A DNA stretch of 64,000 nucleotides, from assembly GCA_963763495.1 (NCBI GenBank), contig CAVXOY010000019.1:1-64000 (forward strand), read 5' to 3'. This document shows positions 18,087 through 26,911 of this stretch, piece after piece. A program made the position numbers and the translations under genes. The stretch comes from DAOUEO01 sp963763495. GTDB lineage: Bacteria > Chloroflexota > Dehalococcoidia > DSTF01 > JALHUB01. The notes beneath the pieces were generated by a model. That model ran no database searches, was not told the DNA's origin, and worked only from the letters and a program-made list of their open reading frames with translations. The number at the start of each line of letters is the position of its first letter. Position 1 is the stretch's first letter.

Positions 18087-18440
18087 TTGAGCTTCGCGGA
18101 TAAGGCTTTGATTTGCCGCGACTGTGGCGGCAGTTTTGTTTTCACTGCCGGCGAGCAGGAGTTCTACGCCAGCAAGGGCTTGCAGAACGAACCTGTGCGC
18201 TGCCCCTCCTGCCGCTCCGCCCGTAAGACCGCACGCACCAACGAGGCGGAGGACGGCTACGTGCGCTACGGAGCATTCGCCAGCTTCGGCGGTCGCACGC
18301 CCCGGCAGATGCACCCCGCTACCTGCGCCGAGTGCGGCATGATGACAGAGGTGCCCTTCGTCCCCCGTGGCGACCGGCCGGTCTACTGTAGCAATTGCTA
18401 CAACAAGATGCGCGCCCAGCAACCGGAAGAGCCATCCTAA
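18087..18440 (+). CDS. Zinc-ribbon protein B
   Basis: Intact paralogue of the gene at 11105. I choose TTG 18087 because GGAGA lies just upstream and because MSFADKALICRDCGGSFVFT then lines up with MALQDKTLACRDCGEEFVFT of paralogue A. Four Cys pairs are visible: CRDC, CPSC, CAEC and CSNC, making two zinc ribbons joined by a charged linker (KTARTNEAEDGYVRYGAF). Length is 117 residues. It has its own promoter and is followed by the ileS T-box promoter, so it is probably a single-gene unit. Function unknown; a nucleic-acid or chaperone-like role is possible. Confidence 0.8.
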   Translation: MSFADKALICRDCGGSFVFTAGEQEFYASKGLQNEPVRCPSCRSARKTARTNEAEDGYVRYGAFASFGGRTPRQMHPATCAECGMMTEVPFVPRGDRPVYCSNCYNKMRAQQPEEPS

Positions 18441-18509
18441 CACCGCTCTCAACCGGGCAACACCCCATCTTCCCAAGATAACGGTATCTCCTTGCCGCAG
18501 CGTGTTCGA

Positions 18510-18538
18510 TTGACCAGCGCCAGCGGGCACTCTATACT
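18510..18538 (+). promoter_or_regulatory. Promoter of the ileS T-box leader
   Basis: TTGACC at 18510-18515, 17-base spacer, TATACT at 18533-18538. Transcription would start near 18545, just before the T-box stem I region. Confidence 0.65.
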
Positions 18539-18544
18539 TGACAC

Positions 18545-18852
18545 TTGTCAAAGGCTGTGACGGAGACGAGTAGGCCGGTGGAGCCGGATAGCGAGTCCGG
18601 TCCGGTGGAAGCGTCCCGATACGGGATCCCGAAAGCATCGGGAGACACGGTGGCGCCGACCGAAAATCCCTCCTGAGCCGTCGACCGAACGTCCTTCCGG
18701 GGAAGGACCAGTAGGCTCGACCGGGAACGCCCGCCGTTATCAGGGGCGGGGGCATAGATATGTGCCTCACAGAGCGCCCGCCTAAGGCGGGAATTGGGGT
18801 GGTACCGCGGGCAACCCAAAGCCCGTCCCTGATGGGGCGGGCTTCTTTATTG
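18545..18852 (+). ncRNA. T-box riboswitch controlling ileS
   Basis: T-box leaders sense uncharged tRNA: the specifier codon pairs with the anticodon and the T-box sequence pairs with the free acceptor end, preventing termination. Here the diagnostic T-box sequence AATTGGGGTGGTACCGCGG is at 18792-18810, with the antiterminator/terminator stem right after it. The 5' part holds a GACGAGTAGG motif (near 18562) typical of the stem I base, and several strong hairpins. With ileS downstream the sensed tRNA should be tRNA-Ile. Candidate ATC specifiers are at 18626-18628 and 18637-18639; I cannot choose between them without folding. Confidence 0.92.
18819..18852 (+). terminator. T-box intrinsic terminator
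   Basis: The stem AAGCCCGTCCC/GGGGCGGGCTT (18819-18844, one G-U pair) is followed by CTTTATT. It competes with the T-box antiterminator. Confidence 0.85.
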
Positions 18853-18863
18853 GAGAGAAGCGT

Positions 18864-21800
18864 ATGTTCAAGCCAGTACCGACAAAGGTCGATTTCCCTG
18901 CCCTAGAGCGCGATATCCTGCGCTGGTGGCAAGAGCAAGGGATGGTGGAGAAATACCTCCACCACAACGATTCCTCCCCCAAGAAGTGGTCATTCATCGA
19001 CGGGCCCATCACGGCCAACAACCCGATGGGAGTGCACCACGCCTGGGGCCGCACCTACAAGGACATCTACCAGCGCCTAAAGACGATGCAGGGATTCCGG
19101 CAGCGCTACCAGAACGGCTTCGACTGCCAGGGCCTCTGGATCGAGGTTGAGGTCGAGCGCGAGATGGGCTTCAAATCGAAGCGGGAGATCGAGGAGTTCG
19201 GCGTCGACCGCTTCGTTGAGGCGTGCAAGGAAAGGGTGCGCAAGTTCTCCGCCATCCAGACAGAGCAGTCCATTCGCCTCGGTTACTGGATGGACTGGGA
19301 CAACTCCTACTACACGTTCTCCGATGAAAACAACTACACCATCTGGCACTTTCTAAAGCGCTGCCATGAGGAGGGCTGGCTCTACAAGGGCCACGACGTT
19401 ATGCCCTGGTGCCCCCGCTGCGCCACCGGCCTGTCCCAGCACGAGATCGTCACTGAGGGCTACAAAGAGCTGACCCATCCCAGCGTCTACCTAAAGTTCC
19501 CTCTGAATGACCGCGAGAACGAATATCTGCTCGTGTGGACGACGACCCCCTGGACTCTCTCCTCTAACGTGGCGGCGGCCGTCCACCCCGGTCTGACCTA
19601 CGTCCGCGCCCGCCAGGGCAACGACATCTACTACCTGGCGAAGAACGCTCTTGGGTCGCTACAGGGCGAATACGAGGTCCTGGGCGAGTTGCCCGGCCGC
19701 GAGTTGCTGGGCTGGACATACAAAGGCCCCTACGATGAACTCCCCCGCCAGCAGGGAGTGACGCACAAGGTCATCCCCTGGGAAGAAGTCAGCGAGACCG
19801 AAGGCACGGGCATCGTCCACATCGCGCCCGGCTGTGGCAAGGAGGACTTCGCCCTAAGCAAGGAGTTCGACCTCGCCGTCATCGCCCCCCTGGACGAGAA
19901 CGGCGACTTCTTGGAGGGCTACGGCTGGCTCAGCGGCCGCAACGTCAGCGAGGTCATCCAGCCTGTCTTCGATGACCTGACCGCCAAGGGGATCATGTAC
20001 CGCGTGGAAGACTACATCCACCGCTACCCGGTCTGCTGGCGCTGCGACAGCGAGCTCGTCTTTCGCCTGGTGGACGAATGGTTCATCTCCATGGACGAGT
20101 TGCGGCACCGTATCGCCGACGTGACCAGAAAGATCCGTTGGGTGCCCGAGTTCGGCCTGGCGCGGGAGCTCGACTGGCTCCAGAACATGGAAGACTGGAT
20201 GATCTCCAAGAAGCGCTACTACGGACTCGCCCTTCCCATCTTCGAGTGCGCCTGCGGCAACATCGAGGTGATCGGCAGCGACGATGAGCTGCGGGAGCGC
20301 GCCGTCGAGGGCTGGGCCGAGTTCGAGGGCCACTCCCCTCACCGACCCTGGGTCGACGCCGTGAAGATCTGCTGCTCGAAGTGCGGCGAAAAGGTCTCGC
20401 GAATCCTCGACGTCGGCAACCCCTGGCTGGACGCCGGCATCGTTCCCTACTCCACGCTCGACTATCGCAAGAACCGGGCCTACTGGCGGGAATGGTTCCC
20501 CGCGGACTGGATATCGGAGAGCTTCCCCGGCCAGTTCCGCAACTGGTTCTACTCCCTGCTGGCGATGAGCACCGTCCTCGAAAACCAGGAGCCCTTCCGA
20601 AGCTGTTTTGGCTATGCCCTCCTCCGCGACGAACAGGGCGAGGAGATGCACAAGAGCAAGGGCAACGCCATCTGGTTCGAAGATGCAGCCGAGCGGATGG
20701 GCGTCGACGTTATGCGCTGGCTCTTCTGCCGTCACAATCCGACTGCCAACCTCAACTTCGGCTGGCACACCGGCGACGACATCCGGCGGGGATTCATCCT
20801 AACCCTCTGGAACACCTACTCCTTCTTCGTAACCTACGCCGACATCGACCACTTCAACCCTAGTACGGCGGCGAAGGTCACGCCCTCGACGGAGCTTGAC
20901 CGCTGGATCCTGTCCAGCCTGAACAAGCTCATCAGCGATGTCACGGTCTCCCTTGAAGACTTCGATCCACCGATGGCGACGCGACGTATCGAGGAGTTCG
21001 TGGAGGACCTCTCGAACTGGTACGTGAGGCGTAGCCGCCGCCGCTTCTGGAAGAGCGAGGACGACGCCGACAAGCGGGCCGCCTACCAGACACTCTACGA
21101 GTGCCTCGTCACTCTGACCAAGCTCCTGGCCCCATTCCTGCCCTTCCTGGCGGAGGAGATGTATCAGAACCTGGTGCGCTCCCACGACAGCGGCGCCCCT
21201 GAAAGCGTGCATCTCTGCGACTGGCCCAAACCCACGTTGGGGCTGGTAGATGAGAGGCTGGACGGCGACATGCGCCTCGCCATGCGGATGGTCAGCCTGG
21301 GGAGGGCCGCCCGCAGCAAAGCGGGAATCAAGGTGCGCCAACCCCTAGCGACGGCCTACCTCAAACCGCGCGCCCACTCCGAGGAGGACGGCCTGCGACG
21401 CCTCGAGGGGCAGATGCTGGAAGAGCTGAACGTGAAGCAACTGGCGTTCGTGCGAGACGAGAGCGAGTTCGTGACCTACCAGATACGGGCCAAGGCTGCC
21501 CTCCTCGGCCCCAAATACGGCCGCGAGTTGGCAGACATCCAGCGAGAGCTTCAGGACCTAGACCCCAGCGCCGTAGCGCGAGATGTCGCGGCGGGCGAGC
21601 CGGTGACGGTCGGCGAGTGGGAACTCATGCCGGACGAGGTGGAGGTGATCGCCACCGACAAGCCGGGCTTCTGCGCCGCCCAAGAGTCCGGCTATTTCGT
21701 CGCCGTCCCCACCGCGATAACGCAGGAACTGGCCGACGAAGGGCTGGCGCGCGAGCTGGTCCACCGCCTGCAGACGATGCGCCGCAACGCCGGCTTCGAC

Positions 21801-21992
21801 ATCGCCGACCGCATAATCACCTACTACCAAGGTGGCGACGATGTCCGCCGCGTGATGGAGAGCTTCGGTGACTATCTGCGCCAGGAGACGCTATCGCGCG
21901 AGCTTGTGGAGGGAGAGCCACCGCCGGATGCCCATCAGGAAGAGCACACCGTTGACGGGCAGCAGATCCGCTTGGCGGTGCAGCGGAAATAG
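18864..21992 (+). CDS. ileS: Isoleucyl-tRNA synthetase
   Basis: Charges tRNA-Ile. The 1042-residue frame is intact and has the class I signatures GVHHAWGRTYKD (HIGH-like, residues 56-67) and MHKSKGN (KMSKS-like, residues about 595). The intervening editing domain lies between about residues 200 and 400 (LVWTTTPWTLSSNVAAAVHP, GTGIVHIAPGCGKEDF), and an anticodon-binding region comes after 680. Length and sequence style suit the eukaryote-like IleS2 group, which often tolerates mupirocin; that is inferred. ATG at 18864 follows GGAGAGAAG at 18852. It is controlled by the T-box leader and closed by the hairpin at 22016-22046. Confidence 0.97.
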   Translation: MFKPVPTKVDFPALERDILRWWQEQGMVEKYLHHNDSSPKKWSFIDGPITANNPMGVHHAWGRTYKDIYQRLKTMQGFRQRYQNGFDCQGLWIEVEVEREMGFKSKREIEEFGVDRFVEACKERVRKFSAIQTEQSIRLGYWMDWDNSYYTFSDENNYTIWHFLKRCHEEGWLYKGHDVMPWCPRCATGLSQHEIVTEGYKELTHPSVYLKFPLNDRENEYLLVWTTTPWTLSSNVAAAVHPGLTYVRARQGNDIYYLAKNALGSLQGEYEVLGELPGRELLGWTYKGPYDELPRQQGVTHKVIPWEEVSETEGTGIVHIAPGCGKEDFALSKEFDLAVIAPLDENGDFLEGYGWLSGRNVSEVIQPVFDDLTAKGIMYRVEDYIHRYPVCWRCDSELVFRLVDEWFISMDELRHRIADVTRKIRWVPEFGLARELDWLQNMEDWMISKKRYYGLALPIFECACGNIEVIGSDDELRERAVEGWAEFEGHSPHRPWVDAVKICCSKCGEKVSRILDVGNPWLDAGIVPYSTLDYRKNRAYWREWFPADWISESFPGQFRNWFYSLLAMSTVLENQEPFRSCFGYALLRDEQGEEMHKSKGNAIWFEDAAERMGVDVMRWLFCRHNPTANLNFGWHTGDDIRRGFILTLWNTYSFFVTYADIDHFNPSTAAKVTPSTELDRWILSSLNKLISDVTVSLEDFDPPMATRRIEEFVEDLSNWYVRRSRRRFWKSEDDADKRAAYQTLYECLVTLTKLLAPFLPFLAEEMYQNLVRSHDSGAPESVHLCDWPKPTLGLVDERLDGDMRLAMRMVSLGRAARSKAGIKVRQPLATAYLKPRAHSEEDGLRRLEGQMLEELNVKQLAFVRDESEFVTYQIRAKAALLGPKYGRELADIQRELQDLDPSAVARDVAAGEPVTVGEWELMPDEVEVIATDKPGFCAAQESGYFVAVPTAITQELADEGLARELVHRLQTMRRNAGFDIADRIITYYQGGDDVRRVMESFGDYLRQETLSRELVEGEPPPDAHQEEHTVDGQQIRLAVQRK

Positions 21993-22015
21993 CCCGAATC
22001 ACGATATGACAAAGA

Positions 22016-22046
22016 AGCAGGGCCGGGATTCGACTCCGGCCCTGCT
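22016..22046. terminator. Bidirectional terminator between ileS and the lipoprotein gene
   Basis: A perfect 11-base stem AGCAGGGCCGG/CCGGCCCTGCT with a nine-base loop. On the minus strand it is followed by TTCTTTG. It lies between the two convergent stops. Confidence 0.75.
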
Positions 22047-22075
22047 CATGTATTCGCCCTATTGCTCTGGGGCCT

Positions 22076-23242
22076 CTATTCCGTGTAGTAGATCGTCACT
22101 GGTATCCAGTCGAGGTCGAACTCTCGTTCCTCGGAGCTGTTGCAGGTTATCTTCACCCTGAAGTTAGCGTTGCTCAGCTCATCTATCGTCCAGTCTCTCC
22201 CCCAATCGTCGTCGGCGTCACCCAGGCTGACGGATTGCTCGGTTGTCGACTCTTCATCGTCGCTCTTGGCGGCAGTCCAAGTTGTGCCACCGTCCCAGGA
22301 GAGCGCAACATCGATGCTGTTGCTCCCGGCGGTCGCGTCGAGGAGCCAGTCTAGGCGCACCTTGATGCCCACGATATCGGCGGCGGCGGGGATGTCGATG
22401 TCGTAGTCGTAGTAGAGGTGACTGTCGCCGGGATCGCCGTCGTTGTCTTCGTTGACAGCGTAATCGTCGTCGCTGGTGTAAGCCTCGTCCGGATCGGTCT
22501 CGAAGCCATTGCCGTTGCCATCCGCTGCCACTGCCTGATTCGCGCTGGGGCTCAGGGAGCCGGTGCTCGGCGTCCCTTCGCCGGGCAGGTCATCCGGCCC
22601 CACCACTACCGGCGCCGTGACGTCAGTCGGCGTGCGTGTCGTGGCGTCGACCCAAAGCTGGTACTCCTCAAAGTCGTCGGGCGAGCCCTCAACAGCGATG
22701 TCGAAGGTGCCGGTGTCTCCCGCGGGCAGCTTCGCCGGGTCGAGGTAGGCGCGACCCACGCGCAACACGTCGCCATCGTTATCGAAGTAGGCAACGCAGG
22801 CCTGGACGCCGTAGAAGGTCACGTCGTCGTTGTTCTTCACCTCGCCCGTCAGATGGGTGATGTCGCCGCTGACTACCAGTTCTTGGTTGTCGATGTCAAG
22901 ATCGGGGACCATCTTGGCGCCGTAGGTCATCGGGTGGACGACCGTCTCCGTGCGGCTGGCGGTCACACCCGCCGGGATGATCGACTCGACGGGCGATGAC
23001 TGGCTCTTCGGGAGGGTCCGAGTGCAGGGGCTTGTCCACTCCGTCGCCACAAGGTTATTGCTGCTATCGAAGAACTTCACCTCTACGGCGGCACTGACGA
23101 CATCCACCTTGCTCAGGTTGCTGGCCAGTCCGACGAAGTGGGTCCGGCCGTCGTCGTCCTTGTAGACGGTGGAGAACTGGATGATGCAGCCCCCGGCAAC
23201 GATCCCAACCAGGGCAAGAAGTGGGACGAGTAAACGTTTCAT
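22076..23242 (-). CDS. Secreted lipoprotein, 388 residues, function unknown
   Basis: The N-terminus MKRLLVPLLALVGIVAGGC is a lipoprotein signal with the acylated Cys at residue 19. The mature protein has a first region like FxLYD-type domains (HFVGLASNLSKVDVVSAAVE, then GEVKNNDDVTFYGVQACVAY). An Asp/Gly/Asn-rich linker follows (around residues 235-290, for example DEAYTSDDDYAVNEDNDGDP), and a C-terminal beta-rich domain (SIDVALSWDGGTTWTAAKSD) resembles sialidase-like Asp-box or fibronectin-like modules. The acidic linker may bind calcium. ATG at 23242 follows AAGGAG. It is a single-gene unit with its own promoter and a 5' hairpin. Confidence 0.8.
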   Translation of the reverse strand: MKRLLVPLLALVGIVAGGCIIQFSTVYKDDDGRTHFVGLASNLSKVDVVSAAVEVKFFDSSNNLVATEWTSPCTRTLPKSQSSPVESIIPAGVTASRTETVVHPMTYGAKMVPDLDIDNQELVVSGDITHLTGEVKNNDDVTFYGVQACVAYFDNDGDVLRVGRAYLDPAKLPAGDTGTFDIAVEGSPDDFEEYQLWVDATTRTPTDVTAPVVVGPDDLPGEGTPSTGSLSPSANQAVAADGNGNGFETDPDEAYTSDDDYAVNEDNDGDPGDSHLYYDYDIDIPAAADIVGIKVRLDWLLDATAGSNSIDVALSWDGGTTWTAAKSDDEESTTEQSVSLGDADDDWGRDWTIDELSNANFRVKITCNSSEEREFDLDWIPVTIYYTE

Positions 23243-23279
23243 GGCGGGTGTCTCCTTTCCAACTGTTGCGGTTCCGGTC

Positions 23280-23299
23280 CAGCGTGCGGTCGCACGCTG
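23280..23299. promoter_or_regulatory. Perfect inverted repeat in the lipoprotein 5' region
   Basis: CAGCGTGCG and CGCACGCTG separated by two bases. It lies just downstream of the putative start of transcription, so it could be an operator or a 5' hairpin that stabilises the message. Confidence 0.5.
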
Positions 23300-23311
23300 T
23301 CTACAAGCACT

Positions 23312-23342
23312 ATTATAACGTTCCCCAATGAGAAAAGGTTAA
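23312..23342 (-). promoter_or_regulatory. Promoter for the lipoprotein gene
   Basis: On the minus strand a perfect TATAAT (forward 23312-23317) with TTAACC (forward 23337-23342) 19 bases upstream. Confidence 0.45.
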
Positions 23343-23432
23343 CCCCCTTCCCTGAGAAACTCTTAATCAAGGCATCCATGCGGGACCTGTCTTGCGCCCG
23401 GCTAGCGCCCGCGCCCGTTGCCGCCGCCATCC

Positions 23433-24371
23433 TCACCGGAGCGGTGTTCCCGGAAGACCAGCCGCCGCGCGAACCGGAGAACCTTTCGGGTCAGCGGCTC
23501 CGTCTGGGCCGGGCTTCGCGGCGTACTCTCCCCGCAGCACCCGCGGGTATTCGACGGCCATCTCGGCGCCCAAGAGGAGGATGTTGGAGGCTAGGAAGGT
23601 CCAGAAGAGGAAGAGCATGATCGCGCCCAGGGAGCCGTAGACGACGTCGTAGTTGTTGAAGTGCCGGACATAGAAGGCGAAGACGTTCTTCAGCGTCTCG
23701 AACAGGAGGGTGGCCAGCAGCGCCCCCGGCCAGACGTCGCGGAAACGGGTCGGCGCGTCGGGCACGAAGCGGTAGACGCCGAGGAAGGCGAGGAACGACA
23801 AGACAGCGGGCAGAGCGATCGAGACCGCCACCCAGACGAACGCCGTGTCCTCGGAGAGCGGCCCCAGGAAGGAGGCGCTCCTCGCCCGCGCCGCCTGCAG
23901 TAGACCCGTGGCCCCCAGCGACAGGAGCACGATCAGCCCCAGCCCGATCAGCATGCCGAAGTCGACGAGTTTCTGCTGCACGAAGGGACGGCGGATCTCC
24001 ACGCGCCACACGACATCCAGCGAGCGGCGGACGGCGGCGAACATGGCCGATGACGACCAGGCGAGAACCGCCAACCCCAAGACCGACAGGGGCGCGCTCA
24101 CCTTGCTCACGCCGTGCAGAGTGTCGGCGACAAGGCTTTCGCCCGAGCCGCCCGCGCCCTTTTCCACCGGCAGCGCATCCACCAGCTCATTCGTCACCCG
24201 CTCCCGCAGGTCCGCGTCGGTCACCACGAAGCCGAAGACGGACACGGCGAAGATGGTGAGGGGGATGACGGAGAAGAGCACGTAGTAGGAGATAGCGGCG
24301 GCCATGTGGCTGCACTGGTCGCCGCTGAACCTCTCGATGCTGCGCCGGAACAGCGTGGTGATGAGCTTCAT
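23433..24371 (-). CDS. YihY/virulence factor BrkB family membrane protein
   Basis: A 312-residue integral membrane protein. I start at ATG 24371 because CAGGAG precedes it and MKLITTLFRRSIERFSGDQC is the normal family start. Family segments include HMAAAISYYVLFSVIPLTIF, LVLGLAVLAWSSSAMFAAVR, DVVWRVEIRRPF and YVRHFNNYDVVYGSLGAIML followed by LFLFWTFLASNILLLGAEM. About six helices are predicted. Once mis-annotated as ribonuclease BN, the family has no agreed function; transport or export roles are proposed. The C-terminal tail is Gly/Pro/Ala-rich. Divergent from proB. Confidence 0.88.
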   Translation of the reverse strand: MKLITTLFRRSIERFSGDQCSHMAAAISYYVLFSVIPLTIFAVSVFGFVVTDADLRERVTNELVDALPVEKGAGGSGESLVADTLHGVSKVSAPLSVLGLAVLAWSSSAMFAAVRRSLDVVWRVEIRRPFVQQKLVDFGMLIGLGLIVLLSLGATGLLQAARARSASFLGPLSEDTAFVWVAVSIALPAVLSFLAFLGVYRFVPDAPTRFRDVWPGALLATLLFETLKNVFAFYVRHFNNYDVVYGSLGAIMLFLFWTFLASNILLLGAEMAVEYPRVLRGEYAAKPGPDGAADPKGSPVRAAAGLPGTPLR

Positions 24372-24465
24372 CGTCGCTCCTGGGAGGCTTCCGAATCCTT
24401 GGAGTTTGGGGCGATCATAGCTTCCGCCTGGAGCGCTGTCAAAAGGCCTGAGGGCGCGCGGTTCC

Positions 24466-24494
24466 TTGTGGCCCGCCGGAAGCGGGGTTATAAT
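24466..24494 (+). promoter_or_regulatory. Promoter for proB
   Basis: TTGTGG at 24466-24471, 17-base spacer, perfect TATAAT at 24489-24494. 34 bases before the ATG. Confidence 0.5.
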
Positions 24495-24528
24495 TCGGCC
24501 ACACTTGGCTTTCGGAGAGGAACGCAGG

Positions 24529-25684
24529 ATGGCAACAGGCAAAAAGGGCGCCGCCGCGGACGGGCTGCGCTACCGGCGCATCGTGGCGAAGCTGGGGACG
24601 AACCTGCTGACGGCGGGCGGCGAACAGCTCGACCTGGCGATGATGTCGTCGCTGGTCGGCCAGGTGGCGCACCTCCACCAGGAAGGGGCGGAGGTCATCC
24701 TCGTGACGTCGGGGGCGATTGCCGCCGGGCGCCATCAACTGAACGCCTGCAAGGGGCAGCGCGACGCCCCCTCGCGGCCGGTGCTCGCCGCCGTCGGTCA
24801 GAGCCACCTCATGCAGTCCTACGACCAGCTCTTCTCCTGGCACGGCATCGTCATCGCCCAGGCGCTGCTCAGCCGCCGCGACCTCGGCGACCGGGTGGGC
24901 TATCTCAACGCCCGCAACACGCTGCTCGACCTGCTGGAGCTGCGGGTGGTGCCCATCGTCAACGAGAACGACGTGGTGGCCGTCGAGGAGATCGAGGGGG
25001 CGCGGATAGGCGACAACGACAACCTGTCGGCGCTGGTGGCGAACCTGGTGGACGCCGACCTGCTGGCGCTGCTGACGGACACCGCCGGCCTGCACACGGC
25101 CGACCCCCGCCTCGACAAGAAGGCGCGCCTCATCCGGCGGGTGGAGCGCATCGACGAGGAGATCGAGCAACTGGCGGGCGGGCCGTCGCATCCGGGAGAG
25201 CGCGGCACCGGCGGCATGACGACGAAGATCGAGGCGGCGAAGCTGGCGACGGCGGGCGGCACGACGGTGGTCATCGCGGCCGGCGAGGAGAAGGACGTGC
25301 TGCCGCGGCTGGCCCAGGGCGAGGAGATAGGCACGGTGTTCCCGCCGCAGGTGGACCGGATGGAGAGCCGCAAGCGCTGGATGCTGTCGCGGCTGGCGGT
25401 CCGGGGGAGGATCATCGTCGATGCCGGGGCGGCGAAGGCGCTGCGCGAGGGGAACAAGAGCCTCCTGCCGGCGGGCGTGAAGGCGGTGGAGGGCGACTTC
25501 GAGCGCGGCGACGGCGGTGGACATCTGCACGGCGGAGGGCCAGCGGGTGGCCTGCGGCATCGTGAACTACGGCTCGCGGGAGGTGGAGGCGATCCGGGGG
25601 CTGCGGTCGGAGCGGATCGAGGAGGCGCTGGGGCACGAGTACGGGTCGGAGGTGGTGCACCGCAACAACCTGGTGGTGCTGTAG
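24529..25684 (+). CDS. proB: Glutamate 5-kinase ProB with PUA domain (one frameshift)
   Basis: First step of proline synthesis: phosphorylates glutamate. ATG at 24529 follows GGAGAGGAACGCAGG. The kinase part has RRIVAKLGTNLLTAGG, EVILVTSGAIAAGR, VPIVNENDVVAVEEI, DNDNLSALVANLVDADLLAL and GTGGMTTKIEAAKLAT. The C-terminal PUA domain begins near 25370 (GRIIVDAGAAKALREGNKSL). An extra G near 25512 shifts the frame, after which VDICTAEGQRVACGIVNYGS and VVHRNNLVVL finish the protein at 25684. The joined length of about 385 residues is normal. ProA is 4 kb downstream rather than adjacent. Confidence 0.93.
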
Positions 25685-25698
25685 GGGCTCGTGGAGCC

Positions 25699-26172
25699 AT
25701 GATCCGAGAGTGCAGGGCGGCGGACGGCGAGCGGATTCATTTCATCATCAATGAGGCGGCGCAGGCGTACAAGGGCGTCATCCCCGATGACTGTTGGCAC
25801 GAGCCGTACATGTCGATGGCGGAGCTGCGGCGGGAGATGGGGGAGATGACGTTTTTCGGCTGGGAGGACGGCGACGGGCTGATTGGGGTGATGGGGTACC
25901 AGCCGCTGGAGGGTGTCACGCTGGTCCGCCACGCCTACGTGTTGCCGGAGCATCAGAGCAAGGGGATCGGGACCCGGCTGCTGGAGCATCTGCTGGGCAT
26001 GACGACGGGACGGCTGCTGGTAGGGACCTGGGCCGCGAACGAAGGGGCGATCCGGTTCTACGAGCGGCACGGCTTCCGGCTGCGGGCGGACGGTCAGGAG
26101 CTGCTGCGTCGCTACTGGAAGATACCGGCGCGGCAGCGGGAGACGTCGGTGGTGCTGGAGAAGGCGGAGTAG
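25699..26172 (+). CDS. GNAT-family N-acetyltransferase
   Basis: 157 residues, ATG at 25699 after GGAG, 14 bases after the proB stop. The acetyl-CoA site is seen in RHAYVLPEHQSKGIGTRLLE (Q-x-x-G-x-G/A pattern), followed by GTWAANEGAIRFYERHGFRL, the usual C-terminal motif. The N-terminus (MIRECRAADGERIHFIINEA) is also typical. Substrate unknown. The proB frameshift puts this gene in the same raw frame as proB, which could mislead automatic annotation into a fusion; the ribosome site and the GNAT start argue against one. Confidence 0.85.
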   Translation: MIRECRAADGERIHFIINEAAQAYKGVIPDDCWHEPYMSMAELRREMGEMTFFGWEDGDGLIGVMGYQPLEGVTLVRHAYVLPEHQSKGIGTRLLEHLLGMTTGRLLVGTWAANEGAIRFYERHGFRLRADGQELLRRYWKIPARQRETSVVLEKAE

Positions 26173-26175
26173 GCG

Positions 26176-26733
26176 CTAGGTTTTCGGCTGGTAGTAGAGC
26201 AGGACGTTGCCCGAGCGGAACGACCTCGTCTTGAGAAGTCGCAAACTCAGCCGGTCGCGCATACCTTCGAACAGCCGCTTGCCGTCGCCGAGAACGACCG
26301 GATTGACCATGATGCGCAACTCGTCGAGCAAGCCCAGTTGCAGGAGACTCACCGACAGGTCGGAGCTGCCGAACACGGCGATGTCTTTCCCCGGCTGTCG
26401 CTTGAGGTCTTCGACTGTCTCCTTGACGCCGTCCCTGACGAGCCTGGTATTTTGCCAGTCCGCTTTCTCCAGCGTCTTTGAGAAGACGACCTTAGCGGTG
26501 GTATTCATCTTCTCGGCGACGATGGGGTCGTTCTCCTTGGCGACGTCGCTCGGCCAGAAGCTTGCCATCATCTCGTAGGTCTTCCGGCCGAAGAGGATGG
26601 TGTCTGTCTCGTCGAGCTGATCGATGGTGAACTCATCGAACTCTTCGTCGACGTTGTGCCAATCGAGCTCCTGGTTTGGTCCTTCGAAGAAGCCGTCGAG
26701 GGACACCATCATGAATAGATATGTCTTTCTCAT
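26176..26733 (-). CDS. Dihydrofolate-reductase-like protein (RibD C-terminal family)
   Basis: 185 residues starting MRKTYLFMMVSLDGFFEGPN, with DTILFGRKTYEMMASFWPSD, KVVFSKTLEKADWQNTRLVR, GKDIAVFGSSDLSVSLLQLG and LRIMVNPVVLGDGKRLFEG. This is the pattern of the YyaP/YwjB-type branch of the DHFR/RibD_C fold, NADPH-dependent reductases of mostly unknown substrate. Convergent with the GNAT gene, their stops three bases apart. It is not a true FolA: the family branch differs and no thymidylate gene is nearby. Confidence 0.85.
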   Translation of the reverse strand: MRKTYLFMMVSLDGFFEGPNQELDWHNVDEEFDEFTIDQLDETDTILFGRKTYEMMASFWPSDVAKENDPIVAEKMNTTAKVVFSKTLEKADWQNTRLVRDGVKETVEDLKRQPGKDIAVFGSSDLSVSLLQLGLLDELRIMVNPVVLGDGKRLFEGMRDRLSLRLLKTRSFRSGNVLLYYQPKT

Positions 26734-26911
26734 GGTCAGCCTCCATTCTCAACCCTCTAAGATAAGCATATCAAAAGACGGCAGGGTTTGGGGCTGTCGC
26801 CAATGCGACCCTCTGCGTGGAGCGCATCGATGGGATAAGCGTCGAAGAGATCCGCGGCGTCTGAAGGGCGGCCATTCCGCCCAGCCTTCCGCATCGCTGA
26901 CGCTTGGGGGT

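Noticed and set aside
24529..26172. A ProB-GNAT fusion protein
   Set aside because: The raw frame runs through both only because of a one-base insertion near 25512. The correct proB frame ends at 25684 after a normal PUA domain, and the GNAT has its own start and ribosome site.
26790..26865. C-terminal remnant of a protein (reads ERIDGISVEEIRGV then stop on the plus strand)
   Set aside because: No start, ribosome site or upstream continuation. Too short to separate from chance.
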